Positions 24,059-32,521 of a DNA stretch of 64,000 nt are shown in pieces. The notes beneath the pieces were generated by a model, which did no database searches, was not told where the DNA came from, and saw nothing but the letters and a program-made list of their open reading frames with translations. The DNA is from Streptomyces odontomachi (GTDB lineage Bacteria > Actinomycetota > Actinomycetes > Streptomycetales > Streptomycetaceae). The stretch's first letter is position 1; each line of letters starts with the position of its first letter. The translations under genes were made by a program, and so were the position numbers. The DNA lies in assembly GCF_024435355.1 (NCBI RefSeq), contig NZ_JAMJWG010000001.1, forward strand, positions 1 through 64,000. Reading direction: 5' to 3'.

Positions 24059-25631
24059 TACGCCAGCAGCGTTTCGCTGTCTGGCCTGGTCAGAGGCATC
24101 GCTGGAAGCGTAGTGGCCAGGCGGTGGGCCGGTGGCGGACTCGGTGGAAGACCCCACCAACGAGGTCACCGTGGTACTGGCCGAGGCCCGGTACGGCAGT
24201 GCCCGAAGACGGGCGACGACACGGCGGACGCAGCCTGGGCTGCGGAACTCGACGACCTCCTCCTGACCATCGGCCGCCGCTTCAGGCGCGCGGACCTGCG
24301 TGCCCGAATGCGCGCCCACGTCCGTGGCCTGCTCGGCACCGTCGGCCTCGAGAACGGCTGGCAACTGGCCGAGTACGCCGGACACCGCACTCCCGACGGC
24401 CTTCAACGCCTACTCAACGGAGCCCGCTGGAACGCCGAAGACCTCCGCGACGACCTGCACAGCTACGTTGCCCAACACCTCGGCGAGGACGACGCAGTGC
24501 TGATCATCGACGACACCGGCTTCATCAAGAAAGGCACCACCTCCGCCGGGGTGCAACGCCGGTATTCGGGCACCGCCGGCCGCACCGAGAGCTGCCAGAT
24601 CGGCGTCTTCGCCGCCTACGCCACCCGCACGGGCCGCGCTCTGGTGGACCGAGAGCTCTACCTTCCCAAGTCCTGGACCAGCGACCGCGAACGCTGCCGG
24701 GCAGCGAAGATCCCCGATGAATACGACTTCGCCACCAAGGGTGACCTGGCCAAACGCCTGGTCCTACGCGCCCTGGCCTCCCCGCTCCCACTGGCCTGGG
24801 TGACGGCGGATGCCGCCCACGGACAGCGGGACGCTTCCGCCGCCTGCTGGAGCAATCCGGTATCGGCTACGTCCTGGCCGTGCCGAAGCCGCAGCAGGTC
24901 TTCGGCCCGCGGGCCGACTACGTGTTCACCCAGGCTCCCGACGGGGCATGGGAGCCGCTGTCCTGCGGAGACGGCGCCAAGGGACCGCCTCTTTACGACT
25001 GGGTGGCGGTTCATCTCCCCGCGGTGCGGGAGTTCCACTACCAAGGGAGCCAACACATTCGCCGGCGGTGGGCGTTGGGCCGGCGCAGCCGCAGCAAGCC
25101 CGACGAGATCGCCTACTACTCGGCCTACTCTCCGAGGGAAGCCATGACCATCGATCTGGTGCGGATCGCCGGGACGCGCTGGAAGATCGAGGAGTGCTTC
25201 CAGGCCGCGAAGAACGAATGCGGCCTGGATCAGTACGATCCGCCGTTACGTCGGCTGGTACCGGCACATCACCCTGGCCATGCTCGCCCTCGCCTACCTC
25301 GCCGCGATGACGGCCGAAGCGGCAGCAAGGGGGCCGCAGAAACGGTTCCGACGTCTCGCGCCTGGCCCCACTCACCGTGGCAGAGGTCCGCCGACTCCTG
25401 GCACCTCGTCTCGTCCCACACCACCTCCACGGCCCGCCGCTTCACCACCATGCTCTGAACTGGTCACACTGGCGACGAGAGCACCAGGCGATCGCCCGCC
25501 ACTGCCACCACCAACGTGGAACGACCTCGTTGGTGGGGTCTTCCACCCAGTCCGCCACCGGCCCACCGCCTGGCCACTACACTTCCAGCGACGCCTTTGA
25601 CCAGGCCAGATAGCGAAACGCTGCTGGAGTA
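24059..25631 (+). mobile_element. IS701-type element with 109-bp terminal inverted repeats, inactive
   Basis: The outer 109 bases at each end (24059-24167 and 25523-25631) are inverted repeats differing at only about six positions. CTAG flanks both sides (24055-24058 and 25632-25635), a 4-bp target duplication of the kind used by IS701-family elements. The transposase gene inside is broken. Such long near-perfect repeats with a decayed gene are odd. Confidence 0.8.
24130..25480 (+). pseudogene. IS701-family transposase, multiply frameshifted
   Basis: The protein starts at or near a GTG at 24130 (VADSVEDPTNEVTVVLAEAR), shifts frame near 24215, continues with AAWAAELDDLLLTIGRRFRR and LIIDDTGFIKKGTTSAGVQR (catalytic Asp), shifts again near 24830 to YVLAVPKPQQVF-like sequence with GTRWKIEECFQAAKNECGLD (catalytic Glu region), and shifts a third time near 25235 to YRHITLAMLALAYLAAM. 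Each piece fits an IS701/DDE_5 transposase, but no continuous protein can be made. The 5' coding start lies within the left terminal repeat. Confidence 0.8.
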
Positions 25632-26576
25632 CTAGCCGCCCAGTCCCATGAAGCGAACGGCGTAGGCGGCCATCTGGGTGCCCTGGATCGGCAGCTGGTG
25701 CCCGGCACCGGCGACGCTGTACGTCTCGACCTGCGTGCTGCCGGAGCTGTTGTTGTACCGGGCACGGTTCCAGTTGGTGACCGGGGTGTCAGTCGACGAC
25801 GGGGCCTGGCTCACCCCGAGTACGTTCGTCCACTGCTTGGTCTCTTCGCCGAGGTTGTTGTAGTTCAGGATGGTGTCGGCGGTGCCGTGCCACAGCTGCA
25901 CGCGGGGGCGCGGCCCGTTGTAGCCGGGATCGCCGACATTGCGCACCAGGTCGCCCCACTGCTGCGCGGTCATGGACACCTGGCCCCCGGCGCAAGGCCC
26001 GTTCCAGCCGCGCACGGTGCCCGTGTAGAAGCAGTGGTAAGGCACGCCCATGAAAGCCGCGCCCGCCTTGAACACGTCCGGGTAGTCCGCGAGCATGACG
26101 TTGGTCATCATCCCGCCGGACGACTCACCGGTGACGTACACGGCGTTGGAGTTCCCGCCGAAGTGCTGCTCGGTGTACGTGATCATCGACATCAGCCCGA
26201 CCGGGTCGCTGCCGCCGCCACGCTTCAGCGCCTGGTCGGACGAGACGTCCCAACAGCTGCCGCCGGGGTTGCTCGAGGGATAGATGACGATGAACCCATA
26301 CTGGTCGGCCAGCGACCCGAAGTCGGTGCTGGAGTACATGTAGGGTCCCGAGCCCTGGCACCCGTGCAGCGCCAGCAGGATCGACGGGTTGGCCTTGACG
26401 TTGTTCGGCACGTACACGTACATCTGCAAATTGGTCGGGTTGGTGCCGAAGTTCGTGACCTGGGTCAGCGAGGCGGCGGCGGCCTGGGGCGCGGCGGGCA
26501 GGCCCACCCCGATCGCAGCGCCGACCGCTAGGAGCACGCCGAGCAGGCGGGATTTCAGGTACCGGGATCGCAGCAT
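25632..26576 (-). CDS. Secreted PHB depolymerase/CE1-type esterase
   Basis: 314 residues from the ATG at 26574-26576, which has a GGAGGAAAAG ribosome site. A signal peptide (KSRLLGVLLAVGAAIGVGLP, cleavage near AAAAS) leads into an alpha/beta hydrolase of the extracellular esterase/depolymerase group: LALHGCQGSG oxyanion region, nucleophile elbow TGESSGGMM, Asp in LWHGTADTILN, His in GAGHQLPIQG. It should cleave ester bonds of a polymer (polyhydroxyalkanoate, acetylated or feruloylated polysaccharide) outside the cell; which one cannot be told. Its stop codon TAG is part of the CTAG target site of the IS701-type insertion, so the gene escaped by its last base. A LacI-type palindrome lies 135 bases upstream. 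Confidence 0.85.
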   Translation of the reverse strand: MLRSRYLKSRLLGVLLAVGAAIGVGLPAAPQAAAASLTQVTNFGTNPTNLQMYVYVPNNVKANPSILLALHGCQGSGPYMYSSTDFGSLADQYGFIVIYPSSNPGGSCWDVSSDQALKRGGGSDPVGLMSMITYTEQHFGGNSNAVYVTGESSGGMMTNVMLADYPDVFKAGAAFMGVPYHCFYTGTVRGWNGPCAGGQVSMTAQQWGDLVRNVGDPGYNGPRPRVQLWHGTADTILNYNNLGEETKQWTNVLGVSQAPSSTDTPVTNWNRARYNNSSGSTQVETYSVAGAGHQLPIQGTQMAAYAVRFMGLGG

Positions 26577-26710
26577 GGGGTCTTTTCCTCCACGGGCTGT
26601 CGTGAGCCTGCCTGGGTCCGGACATGGCGCGCTCTCTTGGGTACGCCTCGACGCAGGCGTGCGGCGCTCATGCCCTGACGTCCCTCTGCTCGTTATCGGC
26701 TTGCAAAGAG

Positions 26711-26724
26711 TGTGAGCGCTCACA
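26711..26724. promoter_or_regulatory. LacI-type operator, perfect 14-bp palindrome
   Basis: TGTGAGCGCTCACA is a perfect dyad with a central GCGC step, the form bound by many LacI-family repressors. It lies upstream of the minus-strand esterase gene. The partner regulator is not adjacent. Confidence 0.6.
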
Positions 26725-27420
26725 TTCTGCGGTCACGCTGTCGGCGCTGCCACACTCCTGGCGCAGACGAGTTCGGGATAATGACGCTCCCTCATTGTCT
26801 GTGACCTGTCAAGAATCCGTGGGATGTATTTCTGGTTGCGTGATGTGTGATTTGCTCGAATTAATGGTGTATGTCAAGGACTCTTGAGTGGGCAACTGCG
26901 GGTTCGATCGTCGTGCTCCGGGCAGACATCCCATGCCCTGCCGTAGATGACGCACGGTGGAACGGCTTCTGGTGCGCCCAGTGTCCAGTACGCGCTCGAC
27001 GAGGCGCTCCGGGTCGGGATCTCTCCATCGGGACCGACTTGGGTGCCGACGATTATCGCGAAGTCCGTGGAGATTCCTCCGCCTTTCGCGCCTCCGGTAG
27101 CGTTGGGCGCAGCGTTCGCGGGGCTCGTACCTCATTCTTACCGTGCGCCGGGTATGGGTGCAGAAGGCGGCCATGACCTCGGTATTTCCGCTGCGGTCAC
27201 CTCGCTCCATCGGCGGTCGGGCATGTCGATATTTGATCCTGTATCGACCCGTACGACCGTCGCCTGGCAGGTCTTCCCGCTCAGACGTCGCGGTTCTGCT
27301 CGCTCCTCCGGTTCCGACCCCTGAGGTCAGCGCATTGCCGGGGAATCCGCGCCCAACGGCGGAGGTCACGGGCGCTGTTCAATCCGTCATCGGATTGCAA
27401 TAATCGATTCGGCATCAACT

Positions 27421-27434
27421 TGTGAGCGTTAACA
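27421..27434. promoter_or_regulatory. Second, imperfect copy of the LacI-type operator
   Basis: TGTGAGCGTTAACA shares its left half and spacing with the perfect palindrome at 26711 (12 of 14 bases identical). It lies 33 bases before the start of the cutinase-like gene, close enough to block transcription. Confidence 0.5.
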
Positions 27435-27466
27435 GTCGACTCTCTCCATTCCTACGGGAGGTGCGC

Positions 27467-28441
27467 ATGCGCACAGCCAGGTCAGCGTTGAGAGGAACCG
27501 AGGCGATCCGGGTGCCGGGGCGGTGGTCGCGGGCGGTACGGGCGGTGGTGGCCACGGCGGCAGCAGCAGCGGTGATGTTCGTGGTGGCGCCGGCATCGGC
27601 GTCGGCCCGGCCGGTGCCGGACGCCGCCGCGCAGCAGGCCGCCCTGAGCAACCCGTACGAGCGCGGCCCTGATCCCAGCGTGTCCAGTATCGAGGCGTCG
27701 CGCGGTCCGTTCGCGACCGCGCAGACGAGCGTGGCGCCGGGCAACGGGTTCAACGGCGGGGTGGTCTACTACCCGACGGACACCAGCCTGGGCACGTGGG
27801 GGGCGCTGGCGATCATGCCGGGCTACTCGGCGCTGTGCGCCGACGAGGAGGCCTGGATGGGCCCGTGGCTCTCCTCCTTCGGGTTCGTGGTGATCTGCAT
27901 CGAGACCAACAGCCGCACCGACGGCGCCGACGCCCGGGCCGACGAACTGCTGGCGGGGCTGAAGTGGCTGACCGCGCAGAGCCCGGTCAAGGCGGAGGTC
28001 GACCCGGATCGGCTGTCCGTACTCGGGCACTCCGCAGGCGGAGCCGGAGCGATCATCGCGGCGGAACGGCAGCCGTCGCTGAAGGCGATGATCGGCCTCG
28101 CTCCGGGGTTCCCCGGCAACGGCCTGAGCATGGCCACCGACACGGTGCCGAGTCTGATCATCGGCGGCCAGAACGACTCGGTTGTCACCCCGTCGTACCT
28201 CAGCAACCTGTACGGCACGCTGCCGGCCACCACGCAGAGCGCTTTCGCGCAGATCGCCGGGGCGGACCACGTGTACTACACGCACCCGAACAATGTGGAG
28301 ATGAAGCTGCTGATCCCGTGGTTGAAGGTGTTCGTGGACAACGACACCCGCTACACGCAGTTCCTCTGCCCGGCCCTTCCGGACCCCTCCACCATCTCGA
28401 TCTACCAGCCGAAGTGCCCCTACGTGCCCTCGGGCGAGTAG
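27467..28441 (+). CDS. Secreted cutinase/PETase-fold polyester hydrolase homologue
   Basis: 324 residues; the ATG at 27467 follows a GGGAGGTG ribosome site. A signal peptide (about residues 1-47, ending ASASA) precedes a mature protein aligned by eye with actinobacterial cutinases: NPYERGPDPSVSSIEAS start, VVYYPTDTSLGTWGALAIMP, TNSRTDGADARADELL, nucleophile LGHSAGGAG, acid SLIIGGQNDSV, FVDNDTRYTQFLCPA and the C-terminal Cys pair. Differences from typical cutinases: GHSAGG rather than GHSMGG, GLAPGF where the subsite tryptophan loop (LTPWH) usually is, and GADHVYYTHPN where GASHFAPN is usual. So it is probably an esterase of this fold with altered substrate subsites. It probably shares control with the divergent esterase. 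Confidence 0.85.
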   Translation: MRTARSALRGTEAIRVPGRWSRAVRAVVATAAAAAVMFVVAPASASARPVPDAAAQQAALSNPYERGPDPSVSSIEASRGPFATAQTSVAPGNGFNGGVVYYPTDTSLGTWGALAIMPGYSALCADEEAWMGPWLSSFGFVVICIETNSRTDGADARADELLAGLKWLTAQSPVKAEVDPDRLSVLGHSAGGAGAIIAAERQPSLKAMIGLAPGFPGNGLSMATDTVPSLIIGGQNDSVVTPSYLSNLYGTLPATTQSAFAQIAGADHVYYTHPNNVEMKLLIPWLKVFVDNDTRYTQFLCPALPDPSTISIYQPKCPYVPSGE

Positions 28442-28514
28442 ACCCTCGTCGCCGACCGGGAAATGACGTGGGGTTGACCGTATGACGGTGGTGCAAAGCC
28501 TGATCAGTATCGCG

Positions 28515-28543
28515 AGGGCCCTCCGTACGCCACGGAGGGCCCT
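28515..28543 (+). terminator. Strong hairpin terminator
   Basis: AGGGCCCTCCGT (28515-28526) and ACGGAGGGCCCT (28532-28543) form a perfect 12-bp stem with a 5-base loop, followed by TGTT, 70 bases after the cutinase-like gene. Confidence 0.85.
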
Positions 28544-29100
28544 TGTTCCGTCCAGGCACGGTACGGGCGGGCGCTCTGGTCGCTCCCCGCCGAAGTCCTC
28601 CCGCCCCGAAGGGGCCCCTCGAGTCCCGTAGGGGATGTGACCCACGCCGGGGTGGGGGAGCGGGTACTGGCGTTCCGGAGGATTCGCCGTCGTGTCGACC
28701 GTCGACGGTGAGGGCGGCGACGTCTCTGTCGTCGACGCAGGGCGACGCCGTTCAGGTGATGTGTCCGTCTTGATGCCGGTTCAGGCAGCTGACCTGACCG
28801 TGGGGTTCGCGGACCTGGCTGGAACCGAGGGAGGCACGGTCTCCGAGTGATCATGAGGTGTCGAGTGCCTGATCACCGTGTCGGTGGCCAGCGGGAATCC
28901 GCCGGCCGCGGCCACCGACGAAAAGTCGGGTGGCCGCGTATTTCGCTACAGTCAGTGACGGTCTCTGGTGGCTCAGGCGCGTGCAGTCGTACTCGGCTGC
29001 GCTGAGGTCGTGCGGGCCCGGTTCTCACGGATCTCGTCGTGGTGGGCGGCGGCCCAGCCGACCAGGGACGTTGTAGGTGTCAAAACTACGTCCGTGCTGG
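28544..29100. other. Intergenic, no gene supported
   Basis: No recognisable protein. A second strong hairpin lies at 28907-28938 (CGCGGCCACC against GGTGGCCGCG, one bulge). The stretch ends at the tail of a transposase remnant. Confidence 0.45.
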
Positions 29101-29720
29101 TCAGGCTGCGTGTTGGTATTCGTGCAGGATGCCGCCGAGGCGGTCGCGTCATTGCGCGTTGAGACCAGTGAGCCGCGCGGGTTCGGTGATCGGTTCGGGC
29201 AAGGAGCGTAACGGTGCGGCGTTTTGAAGGCTCCGGTGGGACCGGTGCACGTTGTAGAACTGCTCGTACTCGCGCAGCGCGTGAAGAAGGTGTTTTCGGT
29301 TCCAGATGAGGGTGCGGTCGAGGAGTTCGGTCCGGCAGGTTCGCACCCAGCGTTCCATGATGGCGTTCATGCGTGGCATCCGGACGCCGGTCTGGACGAC
29401 TTCGATGTCTTCGGCCTGCAGGACGGTGTCGAAGGTGGCCGGGTAGCGCGCGTCCCGGTCGCGGATCAGGAACTTCACCTTGGCGTCTGCTTCGTGGAGG
29501 TCCATGACCGTGTTCCGGGCGAGTTGGGTGACCCAGCGCGCGGTCTGGCCAGGTGAGTCGGCATGTCGATTTGTCTGCGTATCACGGTGAGTTGGTGGCG
29601 CAGCGCCAGGATCTCAGCGTCCTTGTCGCGATCGGTCACCGCCAGGAGCCGTAGCAGGGTGAACATGCTCGTCAGGGCCAGGTAGGGCAGTCGCAGCAGC
29701 ACTGGATCATCCTGGCGCCG
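29101..29720 (-). pseudogene. rve transposase with internal deletion and premature stop
   Basis: On the minus strand an N-terminus (LLRLLAVTDRDKDAEILALR then HQLTVIRRQIDMP) is fused to sequence from the middle of the core (QTARWVTQLARNTVMDLHEA, FLIRDRDARY, PRMNAIMERWVRTC). About 140 residues including the first catalytic Asp are deleted. A TGA interrupts the last segment just before DRLGGILHEYQHAA. Confidence 0.8.
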
Positions 29721-29959
29721 ACCAGGAGCACCCGGCATCACCAAAGGCCCACCATCACCCAAAGCCCACCATCACCATCGACTGGCAAGAGCTCGCGACA
29801 GCGCTTCTACACATCCTGACCTGCGTGGATGAGGTTTCTGACACCTACACCCTTCGCGGACGACGAAGGCCGACGAGGTCCGCATCTGGGCTCCCCGCGC
29901 CGATCGCTCTCATCCTCGTCGGATGCGGGGCTTCCATCATCTGGTCTGTTGGTCGGCTG

Positions 29960-30586
29960 TTACGAGTCCATGGCTCGTGCCGAGCGGTGTTCCGGCTTGG
30001 GCATATGGATGCCGTTTTCGAGAGTGCGGATGACAGTGGAGACGATGCCGTGCCTCGGCAGTCCGCAGGCGTCGGCGTCCTTGTATCCGGTGTACACCAG
30101 CGACCAGAGCACACGTTGGATCCAGGCGGGAGTGACATCCGGGTCGAAGGCGCCTTCGGCTTGCCCGCGCTCGATGAGCGCGATCACCGGGTCATCCAGA
30201 GGTTCCGGTGTGTCTGCTGCGCTGCGGCCTTCCAGAACGCGCGGATCGCCGAACAGGAATACCAGCCGGTCGCCGACCGCCACCATCGCGGGGACCAGCC
30301 TGCGCATGGCCTCGACGGGGCAGCCTTGGTCGAGGGCCGCGTCGGCCACCGACTGCTGGATCGCTTCGACGGAGTCCGCAATGGCGGCGTTGATGAGCCC
30401 GGTGCGGTCGGGGAAGTAGCGGTGCAGTGTTGTGCGGCCGACGCCGGCGGCGGCGGCGATGTCCGCCAGCGTGGCGTGATAGTCGCGGCCGAGCACGGAG
30501 GCAGCCGCGCTGAGGATGGCGCGGCGCGTACGACTGCGGGTTCGTGCTCCCGCGGTCTCGGGCCCAGGTTCATTCATGCCGGTCAC
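29960..30586 (-). CDS. TetR/AcrR-family repressor
   Basis: 208 residues. The N-terminal HTH is clear (RRAILSAAASVLGRDYHATL then ADIAAAAGVGRTTLHRYFPD). The C-terminal ligand domain is helical and unassigned. The gene diverges from the ferredoxin-MBL gene at 30698, with a perfect 20-bp palindrome between them, so it most likely represses both itself and that gene. A second ATG four codons in (NEPGPE) is an equally possible start; no strong ribosome site distinguishes them. Confidence 0.85.
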   Translation of the reverse strand: MTGMNEPGPETAGARTRSRTRRAILSAAASVLGRDYHATLADIAAAAGVGRTTLHRYFPDRTGLINAAIADSVEAIQQSVADAALDQGCPVEAMRRLVPAMVAVGDRLVFLFGDPRVLEGRSAADTPEPLDDPVIALIERGQAEGAFDPDVTPAWIQRVLWSLVYTGYKDADACGLPRHGIVSTVIRTLENGIHMPKPEHRSARAMDS

Positions 30587-30626
30587 CGTACTACCGGGTT
30601 CTAATAAGGGACTTCGTTGGTCCTAA

Positions 30627-30646
30627 ATGGAACATCGATGTTCCAT
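30627..30646. promoter_or_regulatory. Perfect 20-bp palindrome, likely TetR operator
   Basis: ATGGAACATCGATGTTCCAT is a perfect dyad in the 111-bp divergent intergenic region between a TetR gene and its presumed target. Length and position fit a TetR operator overlapping both promoters. Confidence 0.75.
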
Positions 30647-30697
30647 CGTTGGTACGGTAGTTCTCGTGGTGACCCTTTGCAAGGAGGAGGAACGACG

Positions 30698-31576
30698 ATG
30701 GCTCGCGGAGACCGGCGCCACCCCGAGAGCGTGGCCGGAGGCTGGTTCGTCGACGATCGCTGTATCGGCTGCGGAGGTTCGGTCTCGCTCGCGCCGACGC
30801 TGTTCGGGCTGGCGAGCGACGGCAAGCACTTCGTCATGACGCGCCAGCCAGCCACCGAGGAGGAGGTTCTGCAGGCGCAGCTCGCTGCCGAGGTATGCCC
30901 GTCCCGGTCAATCAGTACCGAGTCCGGCGTGACGTGGCGGCGGCACCACCCCCTGGAGATCGCGCCTGCCATCTGGCGGACGGGCTCGAACTCGCCCAAG
31001 ACCGCCGGCGGCAACGCCTTTCTCGTGCAGCGCGCAGCGGGGAACCTCCTGGTTGACGCGCCGCGCTTCACCCCGGCACTGCGGGCCTGGATGGAATCGC
31101 TCGGCGGGATCGTGATGATCTTGCTGACACACCGCGATGACGTCGGCGAGGCCGATCGCTATGCCGACGCGTTCGGTGCAAAGGTGGTCATCCATGCCGC
31201 CGACGCCGACGCCGCCCCGTTCGCAGACCGGGTCCTGACGGGTGCCGACACCTGCGAGGTCGCCGCCGGCGTGCTGGCGATCCCCACCCCGGGGCACACC
31301 GAGGGCCACATCATGTACCTGACCGACGATGGCACCCTCTTCACCGGCGACTCGCTCGGCTGGGACCCCTATCGCCACGATCTCGGCGCAGAACCGTATA
31401 TGTGCTGGTACTCCTGGCCCACCCAGGTCGACTCACTCCAGCGGCTCGGCGGCTACGACTTCGCGCGGGTCGTCCCCACCCACGGCACGATAAGTCCGAC
31501 GCTTCAACCAGGCGACATGCGCCGACGGCTGGAGGCGCTGATCGCCCGCCTACGGCGCGACCTGGCGGACGGGTAA
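30698..31576 (+). CDS. Ferredoxin-metallo-beta-lactamase-fold fusion protein
   Basis: 292 residues from the ATG at 30698, directly after AGGAGGAGGAA. Residues about 10-75 are a small ferredoxin-like domain (DDRCIGCGGSVSLAPTLF and AAEVCPSRSI); the third Cys of the usual C-x2-C-x2-C run is replaced by Ser, leaving three cysteines. Residues about 100-285 are an MBL-fold hydrolase with LLTHRDDVGEADRYA in place of the classical HxHxDH, then PTPGHTEGHI, FTGDSLGW and PTHGTI. This two-domain family with an HRDD motif exists in actinobacteria; activity is unknown, possibly a redox-linked hydrolase. Transcription is probably controlled by the divergent TetR gene. Its incomplete cluster ligation may mean a 3Fe-4S centre or loss of the cluster. 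Confidence 0.8.
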   Translation: MARGDRRHPESVAGGWFVDDRCIGCGGSVSLAPTLFGLASDGKHFVMTRQPATEEEVLQAQLAAEVCPSRSISTESGVTWRRHHPLEIAPAIWRTGSNSPKTAGGNAFLVQRAAGNLLVDAPRFTPALRAWMESLGGIVMILLTHRDDVGEADRYADAFGAKVVIHAADADAAPFADRVLTGADTCEVAAGVLAIPTPGHTEGHIMYLTDDGTLFTGDSLGWDPYRHDLGAEPYMCWYSWPTQVDSLQRLGGYDFARVVPTHGTISPTLQPGDMRRRLEALIARLRRDLADG

Positions 31577-31578
31577 CA

Positions 31579-31610
31579 CACCTCGCTCACGCGGGTTCGC
31601 GCGGGAGGTG
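31579..31610 (+). terminator. Hairpin terminator
   Basis: CACCTC at 31579-31584 pairs with GAGGTG at 31605-31610, with further CGCG pairing inside the loop, immediately after the MBL gene stop. Confidence 0.5.
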
Positions 31611-31933
31611 GAGGACGGAATGGGCAATCCCCGCATCGTCCGGCGATGTCAGAGCTGGTACCCGGCGGGTGCGCGCCGCCGCTGAAGCCAACCCGGGGGC
31701 CGCCTGCGGACTGGTGCCTGCGCAGTGTCGTGGTTCCTGGCTCGCCGAGGATGGGTGGTCGCTGTCCGTTCGACGTCATCGACGTCATCGACGTCCGACC
31801 GGTCGGTTGAGGAGTGTCGCTGAGGGGCCGTCATGGGCTCGGATTATCGGGCGGAGCTGTGTGCCCAGTCGGACGTCTCGACGGACACGGTCCGACACAG
31901 GCTGTTCCCCGCACTCGACGGAGGCGACGCCGC
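31611..31933. other. Intergenic, no gene supported
   Basis: No recognisable protein. A short direct repeat (CGACGTCAT, about three copies near 31775-31795) is present. Confidence 0.4.
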
Positions 31934-32240
31934 ATGACAATGGACCCGCGGCTCAAGGACGTCCGCGACATCCGGACAACGCACCTCTTCGACATGGTCG
32001 TCGACCTGAACCCCCGTTTGCTCATCGGTCCGGGCCGGTTCGGCCGACGCATCCTCTTCGGCGCGGCAGGTGGCACGTTTCCACGGCCCCAGGCTGCACG
32101 GCGATCTCCTCCCCGGCGGAAGAGACTGGGCGCTGTTCGGCCCTGACGGAACGATGAGCCTGGAAATTCGCCTGACCCTACGCACCCATCACGGCGCCCT
32201 CCTACAGGGACGCTGGGTCAGGTCTCTGAGATCTTTTGAC
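31934..32240 (+). pseudogene. DUF3237-family protein, frameshifted and 3'-truncated
   Basis: The ATG at 31934 follows GGAGGCG. The first frame gives LFDMVVDLNPRLLIGPGRFG through AAGGTF; a single-base shift near 32082 moves the remainder (HGPRLHGDLLPGGRDWALFG, MSLEIRLTLRTHHGALL) to another frame. The joined sequence fits the start and middle of DUF3237; the C-terminal third is missing. Function of the family is unknown. Confidence 0.65.
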
Positions 32241-32437
32241 GGGGCGTCATGGGCTCCCGCACTGGACTGAACAGACCGACGAAGATCGAGTGGTACGCTC
32301 GCCGGTCTCCCGGGCCGCCACACCGCCCGACCGGCGCGGTGGGCATCGCGCGCCGGCCGTCGCGACCGATCCGCAGGCCGACCCAGACCGCCGTGCCCGG
32401 AACCGCGCGCAGGCCACGCCCACCGGAGCAGGGAGGG

Positions 32438-32476
32438 CGGTGTGCACGACCCCGCGCAACGGGGCCGTGCACACCG
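32438..32476 (-). terminator. Long hairpin terminator after the alpha-galactosidase gene
   Basis: A 17-base stem arm at 32438-32454 (begins CGGTGTGCACG) pairs with 32460-32476 with one mismatch around a short loop. It lies 46 bases beyond the stop of the minus-strand gene. Confidence 0.7.
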
Positions 32477-32521
32477 TCCGCCTGCGGTGCCGGTCAGGAG
32501 CAGGAAGCGGTGCCCGTCGCC

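Larger units (their letters stand above)
26577..27466. other. Divergent regulatory region between two esterase genes
   Basis: About 890 bases with lower G+C than the genes. No protein frame here has recognisable motifs on either strand. It holds operator-like sites at 26711 and 27421 and presumably the promoters of both secreted hydrolases. Confidence 0.5.

Noticed and set aside
26809..27369. Minus-strand frame of 186 codons in the gap between the two esterases
   Set aside because: Highly basic, no motif, no ribosome site; treated as non-coding regulatory DNA.
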